A DNA stretch of 64,000 nt, from contig CM055069.1 in assembly GCA_029204045.2 (NCBI GenBank), positions 28,686,825 to 28,750,824 of the forward strand, read 5' to 3'. The stretch's first letter is position 1, and every line of letters begins with the position of its first letter. Below are positions 60,469 through 64,000 of this stretch, in pieces. The notes below the pieces were generated by a model. It was not told the origin of the DNA. It saw only the letters and a list, made by a program, of their open reading frames with translations, and ran no database searches. The position numbers and the translations under genes were made by a program. This stretch comes from Tillandsia leiboldiana (Eukaryota; Streptophyta; Magnoliopsida; Poales; Bromeliaceae).

Positions 60469-62776
60469 TGTAATATCGCGAACTGTCTTGGGTTTCTTTT
60501 AATCCCTTTTGAATAAATTAGTTGTTTAAGGGATTAAATTAGCGGGATTTCTTGGGTACAGCGTTGGTGCGTTCGAGTATTTTTCGGTGTTAGAGCTCGA
60601 AAAATGGGGAACGGCAAAGCGATCGGATCTGAAATCCGATTTGCGGACCTCCCGGAATAGGATTTTGAAGGTTTCGGTGCTTTGGGGTGCACCGGAATCC
60701 GTGCCGCGTGATCGGCATGTTTTTCGAGGAGATGGAAATCTTTCTGTTATATCTGCCGATTAAGGGTTTTACTTTGTACGTACGAGAGGGAAATAGATAT
60801 TTAATTATTATTTTTCAAGAAAGCGGAAACCCTATTTCGGAGAGGAAAAAGAGATCAGATCTTCCATTTTTTCGATCAACGTGCCGGAAGCCGGGATCGG
60901 AGTGTTACCGTCAACGGGGAGCGGATCCGGATTCTCACTACCGCGAGGAACGAGATCGGGTCGTCTTCTCCGATAGATCAAGGTAAGCGACGTTAGTTTT
61001 TGGTTTTCGTCGTTCTTGATTGGGTTTTCGTGGGTTTAAAGGGTTTCGCCGTTCATCGCGTCGCCGCCGCCGCCGCACCTCTTGCTGCGCGGGGCCGCAC
61101 CACCTACGGTGCGGCACGCCGCGCGGGGCCGCCGCCCGTGCGAGGCCGCACCGCGCGCGCGGCGCGAAGCCGCGCAGGCGCTGCCCGCAGGCAGCACGTG
61201 CCGCGCGGGCTGGTGCCGCGCGGGGCGCTGCCCGCAGGCAGCACGTGCCGCGCGGGCTGGTGCCGCGCGGGGCGCTGCCCGCAGGCAGCGCACGCACCGT
61301 GCCGGCGGGTGCCGCGCGGGGAGCTGCCCACAGGCAGCGCGCGCGCCGCGCGGGCTGGTGCCACGCGGGGCGCTGCCCGTAGGCAGCGCGCGTGTCCACG
61401 CGGGCTGGTGCCGCGCGGGCGCTGCCCAAAGGCATCGCGCGCCCGCGCAGGGTTGCTCCGCAACGCGCGCTGCGCGGGGAAATCGCCCACGCAGGGTTGT
61501 TAAGCTCCGCCGCCCGGTCTCTGTGTCCACCCGTGCGTCTTTTAGTTGGTTTTTCTACTCGGGTGGTCTGGGTTTTTATCTTAAGTGTTACTGATGTTTT
61601 GGTTTGGGACTTATAGGGTCCGGAAATCGTGCGAGGGCGCAGGACGGTTTCAGGTGTTCTGTTCAACGTGATTCAAGGTGGGTACCCTTATCGTGCGTCC
61701 TTTTTAAAGTGAGATCTCATCATGTCTTATGTAAGAGTAAAGTAGATGTGTTAATGGCTTTCAACTAACCCCTTTTCGCATGAGTATCCCTTTTAATTAC
61801 TATCTGTAGCGACTGGTGTCGCGGTGTTCTATATCACACATAGACTTCGGTCATTATGCTCATGGTTGCTTACACGCACACCAGCGGTTTGGCCACCACA
61901 ATGGTGTACTTTTCCGGAACTGTGGTACGTTGACCCGTGTACCCCACAAGGTGACGTAGTAGGGACCCCTCGCGGTTACTTAAGGTGCTGCACAAGTGCC
62001 GTGGAAGGGTTGGAGGTAACAAGGTGAGAGCAAGGTGTACGTTTCGCTGGGGGTCCTTAGACCTTCTGGCAAGTGTTCTGTTCTGACTTACAGGAGTATT
62101 GTGGATTCATGAGGGGGAGTTTTGGATGCTCTAGTTTGTCGGTTTGCTTTCCTTTCAGTACTTTAGCATCTTTTATATTTTACATCTACCTCTTACTCTT
62201 CGGTCACTGACTTCCCACACTATGACAGGTTCGGTCAAGGGTGGGGTCCGGGACGACAGTGAGGCCGCGATTCGAGGATCTTAGCCCGATTAGGGGCTGG
62301 TGACTTATCTTTTACTTACTTCTTGTTTACCTTTGGTTAGTCAGCTTATGTGTGTGTGATACTTTGTTGTGTGGATGTTGGATTCGAACTGTGTTTTCGT
62401 GGATGAATGTTTCCCATACTAGTTGTTTCGGCCACTCCTTTCAAACCAAGTAAAGAGATTGTGAAAATGTTTAATAAAATGTAGGTGTCGCGTGGGCACC
62501 GTTTTACAACCCGTGGATTTATCCTTTCAAAACGTGGGTGGCCGGTTCAGTTATTGTATATGATGATGTCTTTTCCTCAACGTAACTTCTTGGCTAGTGT
62601 GGTTAAAGTACGATTTATCCTTGCGACGCCGTGCATATACAAAGGAGACTCCGTCCGTTTGCGGGGTGAATTTGTATATGTGGCGGATCTGCGCACGTGC
62701 CCGGCAAGGGTACTTATATATAAAAAAAAAAAAATGTATACGTTTTCCGCTTAATTTGAACCCCCGGGGCGTGACA
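60469..62776 (+). repeat. 3' LTR of element D (2,308 bp)
   Basis: TGTAATATCGCGAACTG to GGGGCGTGACA, the same family as LTR A. Predicted intron 1 is 60983-61616 (CAAG|GTAAGC; ACTTATAG), spanning a GC-rich array with a ~47-bp unit (61080-61440). A 61-nt exon follows, then predicted intron 2 at 61678-62228 (CAAG|GTGGGT; CTATGACAG). Hairpin 1 is at 61884-61899 and the 3' hairpin at 62634-62680. Confidence 0.88.
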
Positions 62777-63510
62777 GAGTATCCCTTTATTACTATCTGT
62801 TGCGACGGGTGTCGCGGTGCTCTATATCACACACCGACTTCAGTCTTTATGCTCATGGCTGCTTACGCGCATACCAGCGGTTTGGCCACCGCATCAGTGT
62901 ACTTTTTTGAAAAGGTGGTACATTGACCCGTGTACCCCACAAGGTGACGTGGTGGGGACCCCTTACGGTTACTTAAGGTGCTGCACAAGTACCGTAGAGG
63001 GGTTAAAAGCACCAAGGTGAGAGCAAGGTGATTCTGTTCGCTGGGGGTCTTTAGACCTTTTGGTAGGTGTTCCGTTCTGACTTACAGGGGTATTGTGGAT
63101 TCGTGAGGGGGAGTTTTGGATGCTCTGATTTTTTTGGTTTGGTTTCCTTTCAGTACTTATAGCATCTTATATGTTTTACATCTGCCTCTTACTCTTGGTC
63201 ACTGACTTCCCACACTGTAACAGGTTCGGTCAGGGGTGGGATCAGGGACGATAGTGAGGCCACGACTCGGGGATCTTAGCCCGATTAGGGGCTGGTAACC
63301 TTTCTTTTACTTACGTTTTGATTATTTCGGTTAGTTAGCTTATGTGCGTGTGACACATTATTGTGGATGTTGGATTTGAACTGTGTTTTATCGTGGATGA
63401 ACGTTTTCCCTTACTAGTTGTTGTTTCGGCCACCCTTTTCAAATCAAGTAAAAAAATTGCGAAAAGGTTTAATAAAATTTAGGTGTCGTGTGGGTACCGT
63501 TTGAAAAACG
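62777..63510 (+). repeat. LTR remnant I (internal part of a D-type LTR)
   Basis: It begins GAGTATCCC directly after LTR D. It repeats the sequence from about 61784 to 62510 with moderate divergence, including hairpin 1 (62877-62892) and acceptor ACTGTAACAG. It is truncated before the 3' hairpin. The likely reading is that element D inserted into LTR I. Confidence 0.75.
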
Positions 63511-63571
63511 GGGGTCTGTTGATGTTTCCACCTTCAGCCATTGTTTACAACCCTATTCCCGCTCTGATACT
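63511..63571 (-). other. Leader fragment of a second Sirevirus-like element
   Basis: On the minus strand GTATCAGAGCGGG, an initiator-Met primer site, lies just inside the LTR end at 63572. Only about 60 bp of the internal region remain before remnant I. Confidence 0.65.
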
Positions 63572-64000
63572 TGTCGGGTTATGTAAATAATGATCTAAAT
63601 AGGGGAAAAAACACCTAGAGGGGGGGTGAATAGGTGTAAACAATAAACACTCAAAAATCTTTGCGCAATAAAACCCAATGCGGAAATGAAAACTAACACG
63701 CAAGATTTTTACGTGGAAAACTCCAAAACCAGGAGTAAAAAACCACGGGACCGATAATACGGTGAAATCAACTAAGATTATAACACGTACAAAGGTGATA
63801 TAACGCACTCACAGACGACTCAACCTTTTTCCATACGCTCCGAGTTGATCTTCTCCGCTCGCTCCGCAACGCTTCTCGAATCCACGATCTGCGTCCAACT
63901 CCGAATCCACGGCGTCCAACGTCGAGTCCACGACGTCCGACCGAATCCACGGTCTTCACCCAGTAGCACGTCTCGAATCCACGAACGTACCTCGCTCCGA
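63572..64000 (-). repeat. Sirevirus-like 5' LTR K, partial at window end
   Basis: On the minus strand it ends ATAACCCGACA. It shares GAGGGGGGGTGAATAGGTGT, CCAATGCGGAAA, ACGTGGAAA and repeated CGAATCCACG motifs with the LTRs at 45646 and 50628, but is clearly diverged. Confidence 0.8.

Overview
The window is plant nuclear DNA made almost entirely of nested LTR retrotransposons. I see one stretch of host-like coding sequence, a glycoside hydrolase family 17 (beta-1,3-glucanase) exon on the minus strand at 54707-55147. The evidence for a plant is the Tekay/Del-type chromoviruses with initiator-Met primer sites, a Sirevirus-like copia element, a Tat-lineage gag, the GH17 exon and long TA microsatellites. 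The species cannot be told from sequence alone. A 100-N run at 23954-24053 shows this is a draft assembly.

Layout. 1-3591: 3' half of a Ty1/copia element with its 3' LTR. 3592-4642: AT-rich spacer. 4643-7612: 5' LTR-like region and decayed gag of a Tat-lineage Ty3/gypsy element. 7628-11645: 5' LTR, gag and protease of Tekay-like element A. A is split by a large insertion (11646-37629, 5-bp duplication CTTAA) and resumes with RT, RNase H and integrase at 37630-39436. That insertion is an LTR of family C (11646-13517 plus 34330-37032) followed by an inverted copy of its own first ~0.6 kb (37033-37629). Inside the C LTR lies young Tekay-like element B (13518-34324, duplication ATGCC), written as LTR-internal-LTR-gap-LTR-internal-LTR. 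Diagnostic SNPs suggest B is one element assembled twice around the gap.

39437-54607 is a stack of right-hand LTR remnants (L, E, F, G, H), most ending in CGTGACA, with a young gag-only Sirevirus-like element (45646-52002, duplication CTTCT, minus strand) inserted in H. Then come the GH17 exon, TA arrays (55603-56690), an LTR-like unit J (56780-59057), the 3' part of Tekay-like element D with its LTR (59058-62776), a further LTR remnant I (62777-63510) and part of another Sirevirus-like LTR (63572-64000).

The main new observation is non-coding. The Tekay-type LTRs differ strongly in sequence yet share an architecture: one or two predicted introns in the leader, a small hairpin followed by a palindrome, and a longer two-part hairpin near the LTR 3' end whose paired bases change together between families. 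A second covarying hairpin overlaps or follows the pol stop codon. These point to selected RNA structure in the transcripts. All intron and hairpin calls are by-eye inferences.
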